Positions 25,441 through 33,929 of a stretch of 64,000 bases of DNA are shown here, one piece after another. The stretch spans positions 37,623 through 101,622 of the forward strand of contig WYAZ01000184.1 in assembly GCA_011526105.1 (NCBI GenBank), read 5' to 3'. The translations under genes were made by a program, and so were the position numbers. The notes beneath the pieces are model-generated. The model worked only from the letters and a program-made list of their open reading frames with translations, was not told the DNA's origin and did not search any database. Origin of the DNA: Deltaproteobacteria bacterium. Lineage in GTDB: Bacteria > Myxococcota > Kuafuiibacteriia > Kuafuiibacteriales > Kuafuiibacteriaceae. Each line of letters starts with the position of its first letter. Within the stretch, counting starts at the first letter, position 1.

Positions 25441-25514
25441 GGTTCGGCCCTACCCGAGAACCCGTCCCCTGTCTACGACTGGCGAGTCAGTCCCGTCCGG
25501 GCTAGGCTTTCGGG

Positions 25515-27239
25515 GTGAGCGCGGACCGGGAGCCCGGTCGCCGTCGGGCGGCTCTCTCGCTTGCGGTCCTTCGCGGCCCAGATCGAGGCAAGATCCTTCG
25601 AACCAGCCGGGGGCGGGTGATCGTGGGCTCCGACCCCAGCGCGGACCTCGTGCTCACTGATCCCAAGGTTGCCCCCAGACACCTCCGCATCGAGCTCGAT
25701 GGCGCCGACTTCCGCTGGGAAGCCGGTCCCGAGCTTCGAGACGTGCGCGTCGACCGGAGCTGGATGCACCCGGAGTCCAAACTCTCCGGCGGAAAAGTCC
25801 AGCTCGGCGACAGCGAGCTGCTCGTCTTCGCGGGCGAGCTCACGGAGGGGGTCGTCAGCCACGAGCTCAGAAGCCCGAGCGGCATCGAAGCGCCAGACGC
25901 CGCGGCAGCGACCGACGTCGGGGATCGGCCGCCCGGTCTGGACGCTCTGCTCGATGTGCCCGGTTCGAGCCACGACGCACAGACCATGGCCCTCGGGGCT
26001 TTGAACCTAGCCGGAATGGACGCCATCGCGCTCGCCGCCATCCCCACTCAGGCGAAGCCCAACACCCCGCAGCTCCTCTCTCAGCAGTCGACCCGCATCC
26101 TCGGGCGCGATCAGCTCGCGGACTCGAGTCGCACGCCGGCTCCACGTCCGATCACGCCGGAGATCATCCCGGTGATCGAGCCGGACGCGGCTTCTTCGGT
26201 GCGCGCCCGGAACGCGTGGGGAGACCGGCCTCCCTCTGCCGTCTCGGCCGAGGCCCCCACGCCTACAAAGAACGCTTGGGGAGACCAGCCCAAAGCCGAC
26301 GAACGAGCGATGGTTCATGTCCCCGCCTCGCCCGCGAACGCTTGGGGAGACGCACCCAAGTCGAGTCGCGGTGCGATCTCCGTCCCGCCCGAGATCCCGC
26401 GAAGTGCTTGGGACAGTGCGAGAGTGGCCAAGCCGGCGACCGAGCCACCCGGGCCCAGGGAGAGCTTCGACCGCGCGTCCGCCAGGAGCTCCGGCACTCG
26501 GGCCTCCGACCCGCGCGAGGGTCTGCCCCGCCTCGAGATCGCACCCGAGGCCCTGATCTCTGGCCGGCGAGACCCTGCGCTGCGTGTGCTGACGGAACCC
26601 GACGGGCCCTACGCCACTCAAGTGAGACTCCTGGGCGCCCGTCTGGCGGAGCTCTTTCGAAGCTTTGGCTACCGCGCCTTCATGATGACCAGCCCGGAGC
26701 CACTGACCGGCAAGACCACGATCGCGCTGAACCTCGCGCTGGCACTCGCCGAGGATCCCAAGCGGCGCGTGGCCCTGGTCGAGACCAACTTCCGCTTCCC
26801 CAGGCTGGCCGAGATCCTGGGCCTTCCGCCCGACCGAGGTCTCATCGGGGTGCTCGAAGGCCGCCTCGAGCTCCTCGACGTCACCGCCCGCCTGAAGGAC
26901 CGAAACCTCGTGGTGCTGCCCGCCGGGGGCCGTCACGCCCACCCCGGGGAGATCCTGACTTCTCCCCGGCTCAAGGCCCTCCTCCGAGACCTCCTGAACA
27001 CGGTCGACATCGCGATCCTGGATGCGCCCAGCGTCAAACCCACCGCCGACACCAATCTCGTCTCGGGTCTCGTCGACGGGGCCCTAATGGTAGCCCTCGA
27101 CGGGGTGACCACGACGCGCCTGACGGATCTGGCCATCCAGCAGCTCGGGCGCGAGCATGTCCTCGGCGGGCTGTACAACCACGCGCCGCCCGAGATCAGC
27201 CGACAGCTTCGCGCCGAGCGCAAGCTGCGGATCTCATGA
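25515..27239 (+). CDS. FHA domain fused to BY-kinase/ParA-like (CpsD) ATPase
   Basis: The 574-residue protein begins with an FHA domain (residues ~15-115: GRVIVGSDPSADLVLTDPKV, APRHLRIEL), which reads phosphothreonine. A disordered linker (~120-360) contains three NAWGD motifs and one SAWD. The C-terminal domain is of the CpsD/Wzc BY-kinase type: Walker A SPEPLTGKTTIALNLA (Lys400), Walker A' region VALVETNFRFPRL (419-431; the family usually has D-x-D) and Walker B IAILDAPS (Asp503). There is no Tyr-rich tail and no membrane co-activator domain. It is divergent from the Wza-like gene by 74 nt. The likely role is phospho-regulated control of polysaccharide assembly; this is inference. Confidence 0.85.
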   Translation: MSADREPGRRRAALSLAVLRGPDRGKILRTSRGRVIVGSDPSADLVLTDPKVAPRHLRIELDGADFRWEAGPELRDVRVDRSWMHPESKLSGGKVQLGDSELLVFAGELTEGVVSHELRSPSGIEAPDAAAATDVGDRPPGLDALLDVPGSSHDAQTMALGALNLAGMDAIALAAIPTQAKPNTPQLLSQQSTRILGRDQLADSSRTPAPRPITPEIIPVIEPDAASSVRARNAWGDRPPSAVSAEAPTPTKNAWGDQPKADERAMVHVPASPANAWGDAPKSSRGAISVPPEIPRSAWDSARVAKPATEPPGPRESFDRASARSSGTRASDPREGLPRLEIAPEALISGRRDPALRVLTEPDGPYATQVRLLGARLAELFRSFGYRAFMMTSPEPLTGKTTIALNLALALAEDPKRRVALVETNFRFPRLAEILGLPPDRGLIGVLEGRLELLDVTARLKDRNLVVLPAGGRHAHPGEILTSPRLKALLRDLLNTVDIAILDAPSVKPTADTNLVSGLVDGALMVALDGVTTTRLTDLAIQQLGREHVLGGLYNHAPPEISRQLRAERKLRIS

Positions 27240-27349
27240 GCGCGAGCACGGGCGCAGCGAGCGGTTGCCTCTGGGCCTCTGGTCTTGGTAGTCCCGGCAG
27301 CACGGGCCGCCGATGCAGCGACCGGACGATCGTCGACGAGGACTGAGGT

Positions 27350-28813
27350 TTGCGCTTTCCCACACACGCCCCTCGTTTGACGAGTTCCATCGTCCTTGGA
27401 GTGATCTCGCTCGCGACCTTCGTCCTACCGACCACCGCCCGGTCGGAGCAGACCACGACCGAGGTGGAAGACGTCGATCCAGAGAGCGAAGGCGCGCTCG
27501 ACCTCGACGAGCTCGTTCGTCGGGCGGTGCAATTCAACCTGCTGATCCGCGCGGAGGGCACGCGCGTGCGGGAAGCCGAGGCGCTCTATCAGCGCGCAGC
27601 GGCCATGGCCTACCCCGCCATCTCCTTCAACGCTCTGATCGGCGGGCCAACCTCGGAGGCCCGAACCACGGTGGTGAACGACCTGAGCACCGTCACCCCG
27701 GAGTCGCTCGAGGCCGACTTCGACTTCGGAGAGCTGGGGGTCACGTTTCGTATCGGGGCCCAGATCGTTCAGCCCCTCTACACCTTTGGAAAGATCTCGA
27801 CCGCCAAAGAGTCCGCCGCGCACGGAGTTCGAGCTGCGAAACACAACGTGAACATCACCCTGGGAGAGGTGCTGCTCAACGTCCATCGCGCCTACTGGAC
27901 CCACATGATGACCATCAGCTTCGCCGAGGGCCTCGAGGACGGATACCGAATCCTCGAGAGCGTCATCATGAAGATCGAGACTCTGATCGAGGAGGACTCC
28001 GCCCAGGTCACGGAGAACGATCGACTCCGACTGCTCCACGCGCTGGCGACCATCCGAGTCCGGCTCACCGATGCCCGGGTGGGTCAAAGCCTGTCGCTTC
28101 AGGCGCTCAAGCTGCTCATCGGCAAGGAGCAGAGCGATGCTCTCTCGGTGGCCGCGAAAGAGATTGAAGATGTCCCCGAAGGCGTGCCGAGCCTGAACGA
28201 GCAGATGGCCCTCGCCCGCGTCCAGCGTCCTGAGGTCCAGGCCCTGAGCGCGGTCACTCAGGCGCTCGACGGAGTGGCCGAGCTCCGAATCCGGCAGCTC
28301 TTCCCGGATGTTTATCTGGGTGGGGTCATCGACATGGCCATCACCTCCAACGCCACAAATCAGACGAACCCCTTCATCTACGACCGCTTCAACTACTTCG
28401 ACCTCGGGATCGGGATCGGCGTCCGCGCGGAGCTCGACGTGTTTCAGAAGCTCGCCCACGCCGACATGGCCGAGGCGGAGGCCCGGACCGCGATGGCGCG
28501 CCTGGACGCGGTGCGGCAGCTGGTCGAGCTGGACGTGCAGAAGGCCCACCAGGAGCTCTCGGGCTCCTACACCCGCCTCCGGGACCTGGAGAAGGCCATG
28601 ACCGCCGGACGAGGGTGGCTCACCTCTTCCGTGCTCGCCTACGACATCGGCACCGGGAATGCCCGGGAGCTCGTCGACTCTTTCATCGCCCGGGCCACTT
28701 CCGAGGCGGAATACTTCAAGACCTGCTTCGACATCCACGTGGGCTCAGCCGACCTCGCGCGGGCGGTCGGGGAGATGCAGCAGCGCTACGGCGTGACCGT
28801 CCGCACTGAATGA
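27350..28813 (+). CDS. TolC-family outer-membrane efflux protein
   Basis: The 487-residue protein starts at TTG 27350 with a signal peptide (SSIVLGVISLATFVLPTTARS). It shows the two-fold outer-membrane-efflux layout: LDLDELVRRAVQFNLLIRAE, then long helices and strands (TFRIGAQIVQPLYTFGKIST), and a second repeat with NYFDLGIGIGVRAELDVFQK followed by helices. It should form a trimeric channel across the outer membrane and periplasm. No RND or ABC pump genes lie nearby; its stop overlaps the start of the MlaC-like gene (ATGA), so the two are translationally coupled. Confidence 0.9.
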   Translation: MRFPTHAPRLTSSIVLGVISLATFVLPTTARSEQTTTEVEDVDPESEGALDLDELVRRAVQFNLLIRAEGTRVREAEALYQRAAAMAYPAISFNALIGGPTSEARTTVVNDLSTVTPESLEADFDFGELGVTFRIGAQIVQPLYTFGKISTAKESAAHGVRAAKHNVNITLGEVLLNVHRAYWTHMMTISFAEGLEDGYRILESVIMKIETLIEEDSAQVTENDRLRLLHALATIRVRLTDARVGQSLSLQALKLLIGKEQSDALSVAAKEIEDVPEGVPSLNEQMALARVQRPEVQALSAVTQALDGVAELRIRQLFPDVYLGGVIDMAITSNATNQTNPFIYDRFNYFDLGIGIGVRAELDVFQKLAHADMAEAEARTAMARLDAVRQLVELDVQKAHQELSGSYTRLRDLEKAMTAGRGWLTSSVLAYDIGTGNARELVDSFIARATSEAEYFKTCFDIHVGSADLARAVGEMQQRYGVTVRTE

Positions 28814-29562
28814 AACGCTGGACGTCTTCGTCGATCCTCCGCGATATGCAGTGGGTGAATCTCCTCCGGCTCGGCCCCCAGTTCCTGCTCCTTGGCGCGT
28901 TCCTCATGATGGGCGGAGAGCTCCACGCTGAGTCCAAGACCCCTCCCGCCTCCCCCACCCCTTGGCTCAAGGCGCAGGTCGACCGAGCTCGGGCGCTCGC
29001 CGAACGCAAGTTCGAGCGCGACTCGAAGGAGGAGAAGGCCTGGGAGGCCGAGATCAAGTCGGTCGTGGACGAGATCATCGATTGGGACGCACTCACCGAG
29101 AAGTCGATGGGGGTTCGTTGGGCAAAGCTCACCCCCGCCCAGCAAAAGGAGTTCTCGGAGCTCCTCCGTGAGCTCGCCGAAGCCAGCTACCAAGCCAAGC
29201 TGAAGATCGCGGCGCGATCATCCGACCGACGGGAGAAGGCCAAAGAGGCGGGCGACAAGCTCAACATCGCGTGGGATGAAGACGTCGTCCGAGGCAACAC
29301 CGCCAGCGCCAAGGCGATGGTGAAATCTGGCAAGACCAAGGTTCAGCTCGGCTTCGAGCTCGAGTGGAAAGACGGGCGCTGGAAGGTCTGGGACGTGGTC
29401 ATCGACGAAGCCAGCACGGTCCGCACCTATCGAACCAGCTTCACCAAGATCATGAAGGGCGACGGGGGCTACGCCGACCTCATCCAGCGGATGAAGAGCC
29501 GCATTGAGAAGATCCGAACCGGCGACGGAGATCTGGTCAACGTCGAGACGTTCAATGAGTGA
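28810..29562 (+). CDS. MlaC/Ttg2D-like periplasmic lipid-binding protein
   Basis: The 250-residue protein has a hydrophobic leader (LRLGPQFLLLGAFLMMGG) and then the MlaC pattern: VDEIIDWDALTEKSMGVRWA, KLTPAQQKEFSELLRELAEA, FELEWKDGRWKVWDVVIDEA, RTYRTSFTKIM. MlaC proteins carry phospholipid between the outer membrane and the MlaFEDB complex. No mlaE, mlaF or mlaD gene is present here. Instead it is coupled to a TolC gene by a 4-nt ATGA overlap, which suggests a dedicated export pair. The gene converges with the FHA protein gene 9 nt downstream. Confidence 0.8.
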   Translation: MKRWTSSSILRDMQWVNLLRLGPQFLLLGAFLMMGGELHAESKTPPASPTPWLKAQVDRARALAERKFERDSKEEKAWEAEIKSVVDEIIDWDALTEKSMGVRWAKLTPAQQKEFSELLRELAEASYQAKLKIAARSSDRREKAKEAGDKLNIAWDEDVVRGNTASAKAMVKSGKTKVQLGFELEWKDGRWKVWDVVIDEASTVRTYRTSFTKIMKGDGGYADLIQRMKSRIEKIRTGDGDLVNVETFNE

Positions 29563-29571
29563 TGACGCCGC

Positions 29572-31845
29572 TCACCTGGAGCAAGCCACTTTCACCCGCT
29601 GCGCCGCCTTCTTGTAGACCTCGGAATCCGAACGCGTCATCCGAGTCAGGCGCCGCCAGCGTTCACAGGAATCCTTGGCCCCCGCTTGAGCGGAGAGATC
29701 GATCTCCGGCGCCTCCTTCTCCGCGACCTTCTCCAGTCGATCCAGGCCAGCGAGCGCGCGTCCGTTCTTGGGCTGCAGCTTGCTCGCTGAGACCCACTGC
29801 TGAAAGGCATCCTCGTAGCGACTCTGAGCGAAGAAGGCATCACCCCGCCGAGCGTATTCCTCGGCGACCCCTTGCTGGAGTCCCACGACCAGCTTCGAGT
29901 GGAGCGGCGACGGGAGCACTCCACGCTCCAAGGCTTCGAGCTCGATGAGGTGCGCCCAGGCCTCCCCCGGATCGTTGCCCAGGGCCGTTCGGGTACGCTG
30001 ATACTTGGCTTTGATCGCCGCAAACGTCTTCGCCAGGCGCTCCGCCTCCTTTTGCCTTTGGCCCTTCGATCGCTTGGCGAGCGCGCGCGCATTCTCGAGC
30101 GCCTGATCGAGTGCGCCCCCCAGGTAGGTCTCCATCACGCGAAGCATCACCCGATCGGAGTAGCGGGCGGCAAGAATCGCGGCGGGGTCGGCCCCGGGCG
30201 CGGGAGCGGCGGTGCGATCACTTGGAGGTACATAGGCATCGAAACGCACCTTCTTGCTGAGCATCGCGGTCTCTAGGGTGCCGATGAGTCGCAACGCCTC
30301 CTCGTTGGTGGGCTCCAGCTCGAGCAGCGCGAGCAGGCGGCGGTGGGCCGACGCATAACTCTTGCGATCGCCGGCCTCCCGCTCGGCGCGATCGAGTTCG
30401 CTTCGAATGGCAAGGGGTCGAAGCTCGCTGGCGGTGATCTTGGCTGGCGCCGACTGAGGCGCCCCCTCGGGGATGGCCACGAGCGCATTGTACGCGGCCA
30501 TGAGCTCACCCTTCTGCCTGAGCTGCTCGACCTTCTCGAGCACGCCGGCGGCCACTTCGGCGAGGCGGACCCGCTCGAGCATGGCTCGAACATCGCCGTT
30601 CACCGGATCACGCGCGGAGATCTCGAGCAGCGTCCGTCGCAGGTCGAGGTAGCGCTTCTCTTTCTCGAAGGCCTCCGCCTGCGCCAGACGCGAAGAGACG
30701 AAGCCATCGAAGTCGAAGCTCGCATCCACTTCGGGAACATCGATGGGAAAGCCGCGCTCGTCGCGACGCCCGAAAGGCGAGGTCGCGGTCCGAGCGAGAA
30801 CGAGGGTGGCCGTTTCGCCCGGGGAAGGCGAAGCGTCACCGCCGCGCCCGGCGTCGCCGGACGAAGCCCCAACACCTGCATCGCCGATTCCCATCGTCAG
30901 GGGTGGGGGCTCCGAGGGCAGGGGTAAGCTCAGGCGGCGCTGCGTCTCTTTGTGCCTTCGATGGATCTCGAACCCGAGCCCACCGAGCACGAGCAAGAGC
31001 GCGAGACCGGCCGCCGGTCCGAGCCAGCGTCGGCTCTGCTTGCGGGATCCCTTCGACTTGGCGTCAGCGCGACGTCCGGGCGCCCGCACTCGATTGGGGA
31101 TGCTCGTGGGAAGTTCGAGCCTGAAGTTCACGCTGCCGAAGCGGATCTGATCTCCCGAGGCGAGCATCTCGCGCTCGATTCGGACGCCGTTGATGAACAC
31201 CCCGTTGGCGGACCCCAGATCGACCAGGTAAACGCCGTCACTCTTGACGTCGATCCGCGCGTGTTGCCTCGAGATCGAGCCGTCGAGCACGGACACCGCG
31301 GAGTCCTCTTGACGCCCAACGAGGTTCTCGCTCTCGGCGAGTACGAAGCGGCGGCCTTCGGTCAGGCGGTCGAGTCCGACCAGGACTGGGTGGTCTCGCG
31401 CGACGGAGCTCGAGCGTTCTCGGACCTTCCTCACCTCCCCCACCGTGAGGCCAACCGTCGGCGGGCTGGAGCCCACGGACTTCAACTCGGTGGCGTCCGC
31501 GGGAATGGAAGACTGGGATCGGCCTTCTCGGCCTCCACCGGGTTTGAGACGGACCTCGTAGCCGCCCACCAGGACGACGTCCGAGACACCGACCGGCGCG
31601 CGCTTGTCGACACGCTGTCCGTTCAGCCGAATGCCGTTTGAGCTCCCTAGATCCTCCGCGTACAGCCGGCCATCTTCGACGACGAACGCCGCGTGGCGGC
31701 GGCTGACCTTACGATCTTCTACGCGAACGTCGGCGCTCTCATCGCGACCCACGACAATTCGGCTGTTGCCGACCGCGACTTCTCGCACATCACCATTGGG
31801 GGCCTTGATGATGACGAAGAGGCGGTCCGGAACGGGCGCAGCCAA
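29572..31845 (-). CDS. double-FHA membrane protein
   Basis: The 757-residue protein has two FHA domains near the N-terminus (residues ~20-100 with GRDESADVRV, KVSRRHAAF and LGSSNGIRLNG; ~160-245 with GRQEDSAVSV, SISRQHARI and LGSANGVFING). A basic stretch and one transmembrane helix (~274-294) follow. The remaining ~460 residues are helical and TPR-like (FEKEKRYLDLRRTLLEISAR, AQSRYEDAFQQWVSASKLQP), with no enzyme motif. The topology puts the FHA domains in the cytoplasm and the TPR-like part in the periplasm. It lies 6 nt after the FHA/CpaF-like gene, so the two are an operon probably tied to Ser/Thr kinase signalling. Confidence 0.8.
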   Translation of the reverse strand: MAAPVPDRLFVIIKAPNGDVREVAVGNSRIVVGRDESADVRVEDRKVSRRHAAFVVEDGRLYAEDLGSSNGIRLNGQRVDKRAPVGVSDVVLVGGYEVRLKPGGGREGRSQSSIPADATELKSVGSSPPTVGLTVGEVRKVRERSSSVARDHPVLVGLDRLTEGRRFVLAESENLVGRQEDSAVSVLDGSISRQHARIDVKSDGVYLVDLGSANGVFINGVRIEREMLASGDQIRFGSVNFRLELPTSIPNRVRAPGRRADAKSKGSRKQSRRWLGPAAGLALLLVLGGLGFEIHRRHKETQRRLSLPLPSEPPPLTMGIGDAGVGASSGDAGRGGDASPSPGETATLVLARTATSPFGRRDERGFPIDVPEVDASFDFDGFVSSRLAQAEAFEKEKRYLDLRRTLLEISARDPVNGDVRAMLERVRLAEVAAGVLEKVEQLRQKGELMAAYNALVAIPEGAPQSAPAKITASELRPLAIRSELDRAEREAGDRKSYASAHRRLLALLELEPTNEEALRLIGTLETAMLSKKVRFDAYVPPSDRTAAPAPGADPAAILAARYSDRVMLRVMETYLGGALDQALENARALAKRSKGQRQKEAERLAKTFAAIKAKYQRTRTALGNDPGEAWAHLIELEALERGVLPSPLHSKLVVGLQQGVAEEYARRGDAFFAQSRYEDAFQQWVSASKLQPKNGRALAGLDRLEKVAEKEAPEIDLSAQAGAKDSCERWRRLTRMTRSDSEVYKKAAQRVKVACSR

Positions 31846-31851
31846 ATGAGC

Positions 31852-33876
31852 TCAGCTCTCGAAGATGTTGGTATCGACCTGACCTTGCTGGTCGGCCAGA
31901 AACTGAGGAACCACTCCGGTGGCCCGGAAGGTTCCGGTCACAACCCCGGCCTCATCCATTCCGGATGGCTCGAACACGAAGACGTCCTCCACCACCGCGT
32001 TATCACCCTCCACGTGGACCTCGGAGATCTTGGTGATTCGGCGCCGGCCGTCGGCGTGGCGCTCTTCTTGAACCACGACCTTGATCGCCGCCGCGACGAG
32101 CCTGCGGGCCTCAGCCAGAGAGGCCGAACGGTCGGCCATCTCCACGCGAGCCAGCCGGTCGATGGCTTGTTCAGGGGACTCTGCCGCGTAGGCCACGATG
32201 CCGCCCTCGAGTGGGCCAGCGAGCGCAACGAGGACATCGAAGGCCGAGGAACCCGACATGAGCCCGATGATCGCCCGATCCGGTTGCAGAGAGACCGCGT
32301 GCTGAACGATCTCTGCCAGGTTCGAGGCACTGGGCTCCAGCGCAGTCACGTGCAGATGCGTCAGGTGCAGCTCGACGCCGCATTCGACGGTGGCGATGCG
32401 CTCGTTGGCGGGCACGAGACTACCGAGCGCGTTCAAGGTGGCGGTGGCGCCGGCCCCCGGGCCCACCGACAGCAGGATGCCCTGTCGATAGCGGATGCAG
32501 TAGTCGAGCATCGTGACCATGTTGCGGTCCAGGGTCTGGTTGTTGATTAGATCCTCGAGCGAGAAACACTCCCGGGTGGACTTGCGATACGAGAGGCTCG
32601 GACCGCGGAAGGCAATCGGTGGCAGCGCAGCCACCAGACGAGCGCCGTCCCGGAGACGAACGTCGATCAGCCCGGGAACCTCGGTGGTGGCGCAGCCCCC
32701 GAGGACCGCGAGCGCACGGGCCGCTCGAACGATCTCGGCCTCGGTCTTGAATGCGACCCCGGCGTCCTCGAGCTGCCCTTCTCGGTCCACGAAGACCTGG
32801 CGCAGCTGGTTGACCGCGATCTCGTGCACTCCGGCGTCGGCCACCAGGGCCGCGAGTGGGCCGAGGTCAGTGGCGGCGAGAACGGCGTCCTCTGCGATGG
32901 CTTCACGGTCTTCGATGGTGAGCGCGGGGAGGAGATCTGCCGCGCGCTCGTTCGCGAGCCGGTAGGCTTCGGAGCGCCGCGCGCCGAGTTCGGCGGGCTG
33001 AGAAGCGCGCAGATCGAGATCGTCGACGAGGATCTGATGGAGGCGCCTGAGCGCATCCGTGCGGTCGAGCGCGGGCGCACTCGGCGCCGCGACCACCACT
33101 TGCCCCGCGAGCGGGGGTGGCATCACCCCCGAGGCGTGAGCCGCATGAGGGCTGTCGGGCATCGGAAGCCGGAGCGCGGGATCCGAGCGCGGCGCCGGAT
33201 CCGAGCGAGGTGGCGGCGCGGTTTTGGGCTTCGTGGTGGGTGGCGGTACAGCCGACTTGAGCTTCGAAGCCGATGACTTCGCTTTGCTCCGCTGCGACGG
33301 CGCGACCGGCGCCGGCGTGGGTCTTCGGGCCGGCTCCGGGTCGGGACCACCGCCCAGATCGAGCTCGGGCTCGTCCTCGGGTTCGGGGTCGCCGAGCTCG
33401 AGCTGAAGTCCACCCGGCTCTGAATCGAGGCGAGGCGCAACGGACTTCTTCTTCTTCGGCTCGTCTGCTGCATTGCCGAACTCTTTGTCGAAGTTGTCGT
33501 CGATGAGCCCGGCGGGACGCTTCTGGGGAATATCGAGCTCGATCTCACGCTCGGCGACGTCCATATCGTCCGCGCCGTTCTCCTGACGGGAGGCGAGCTG
33601 CAGAGTGAAATCGCCGATGTAGATCTTGTCTGTGCCTTTGATCACTTGCGGCGTCGTGATCTTCTTGCCGTTGACGTAGGTCCCGTTCGTCGACTGCATG
33701 TCGATGATGATGAACTTGCCGTCCTTGAGAACGATCCGGGAGTGACGCTTGCTGATGTTGCCTTTGGGCAAGACGACGTCGTTGCCCTGGACGCGCCCGA
33801 TGGTGACCTCCGGCTTGTCGAATTCGAGCTGCTTCTGCGGCCCACCCTTTTCGTTGATCGTTATCGAGAAGCCCAT
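31852..33876 (-). CDS. FHA domain fused to CpaF-like secretion ATPase domain with degenerate ATP motifs
   Basis: From ATG 33876 the protein has 674 residues. An FHA domain occupies ~1-100 (VTIGRVQGNDVVLPKGNISK, RHSRIVL, STNGTYVNGKK). A long acidic and Pro-rich linker follows (~110-270). The C-terminal half has the CpaF/VirB11 layout: VADAGVHEIAVNQLRQVFVD, FRGPSLSYRKST, then the P-loop position SVGPGAGATATLNAL, where the usual GxxxxGKT Lys is absent (near residue 475). The Walker B region reads RAIIGLMSGSSAFDVLVALA instead of R-x-x-x-G-E-x-R-G. ATP hydrolysis therefore looks lost. No Tad/pilus genes are adjacent. It is probably a phospho-responsive structural or regulatory partner. Confidence 0.8.
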   Translation of the reverse strand: MGFSITINEKGGPQKQLEFDKPEVTIGRVQGNDVVLPKGNISKRHSRIVLKDGKFIIIDMQSTNGTYVNGKKITTPQVIKGTDKIYIGDFTLQLASRQENGADDMDVAEREIELDIPQKRPAGLIDDNFDKEFGNAADEPKKKKSVAPRLDSEPGGLQLELGDPEPEDEPELDLGGGPDPEPARRPTPAPVAPSQRSKAKSSASKLKSAVPPPTTKPKTAPPPRSDPAPRSDPALRLPMPDSPHAAHASGVMPPPLAGQVVVAAPSAPALDRTDALRRLHQILVDDLDLRASQPAELGARRSEAYRLANERAADLLPALTIEDREAIAEDAVLAATDLGPLAALVADAGVHEIAVNQLRQVFVDREGQLEDAGVAFKTEAEIVRAARALAVLGGCATTEVPGLIDVRLRDGARLVAALPPIAFRGPSLSYRKSTRECFSLEDLINNQTLDRNMVTMLDYCIRYRQGILLSVGPGAGATATLNALGSLVPANERIATVECGVELHLTHLHVTALEPSASNLAEIVQHAVSLQPDRAIIGLMSGSSAFDVLVALAGPLEGGIVAYAAESPEQAIDRLARVEMADRSASLAEARRLVAAAIKVVVQEERHADGRRRITKISEVHVEGDNAVVEDVFVFEPSGMDEAGVVTGTFRATGVVPQFLADQQGQVDTNIFES

Positions 33877-33929
33877 CGCGTCGGGGGTGGAGTGTAGCAA
33901 AGCCCCGGACGCAAACAAGTTCCGGGCCT

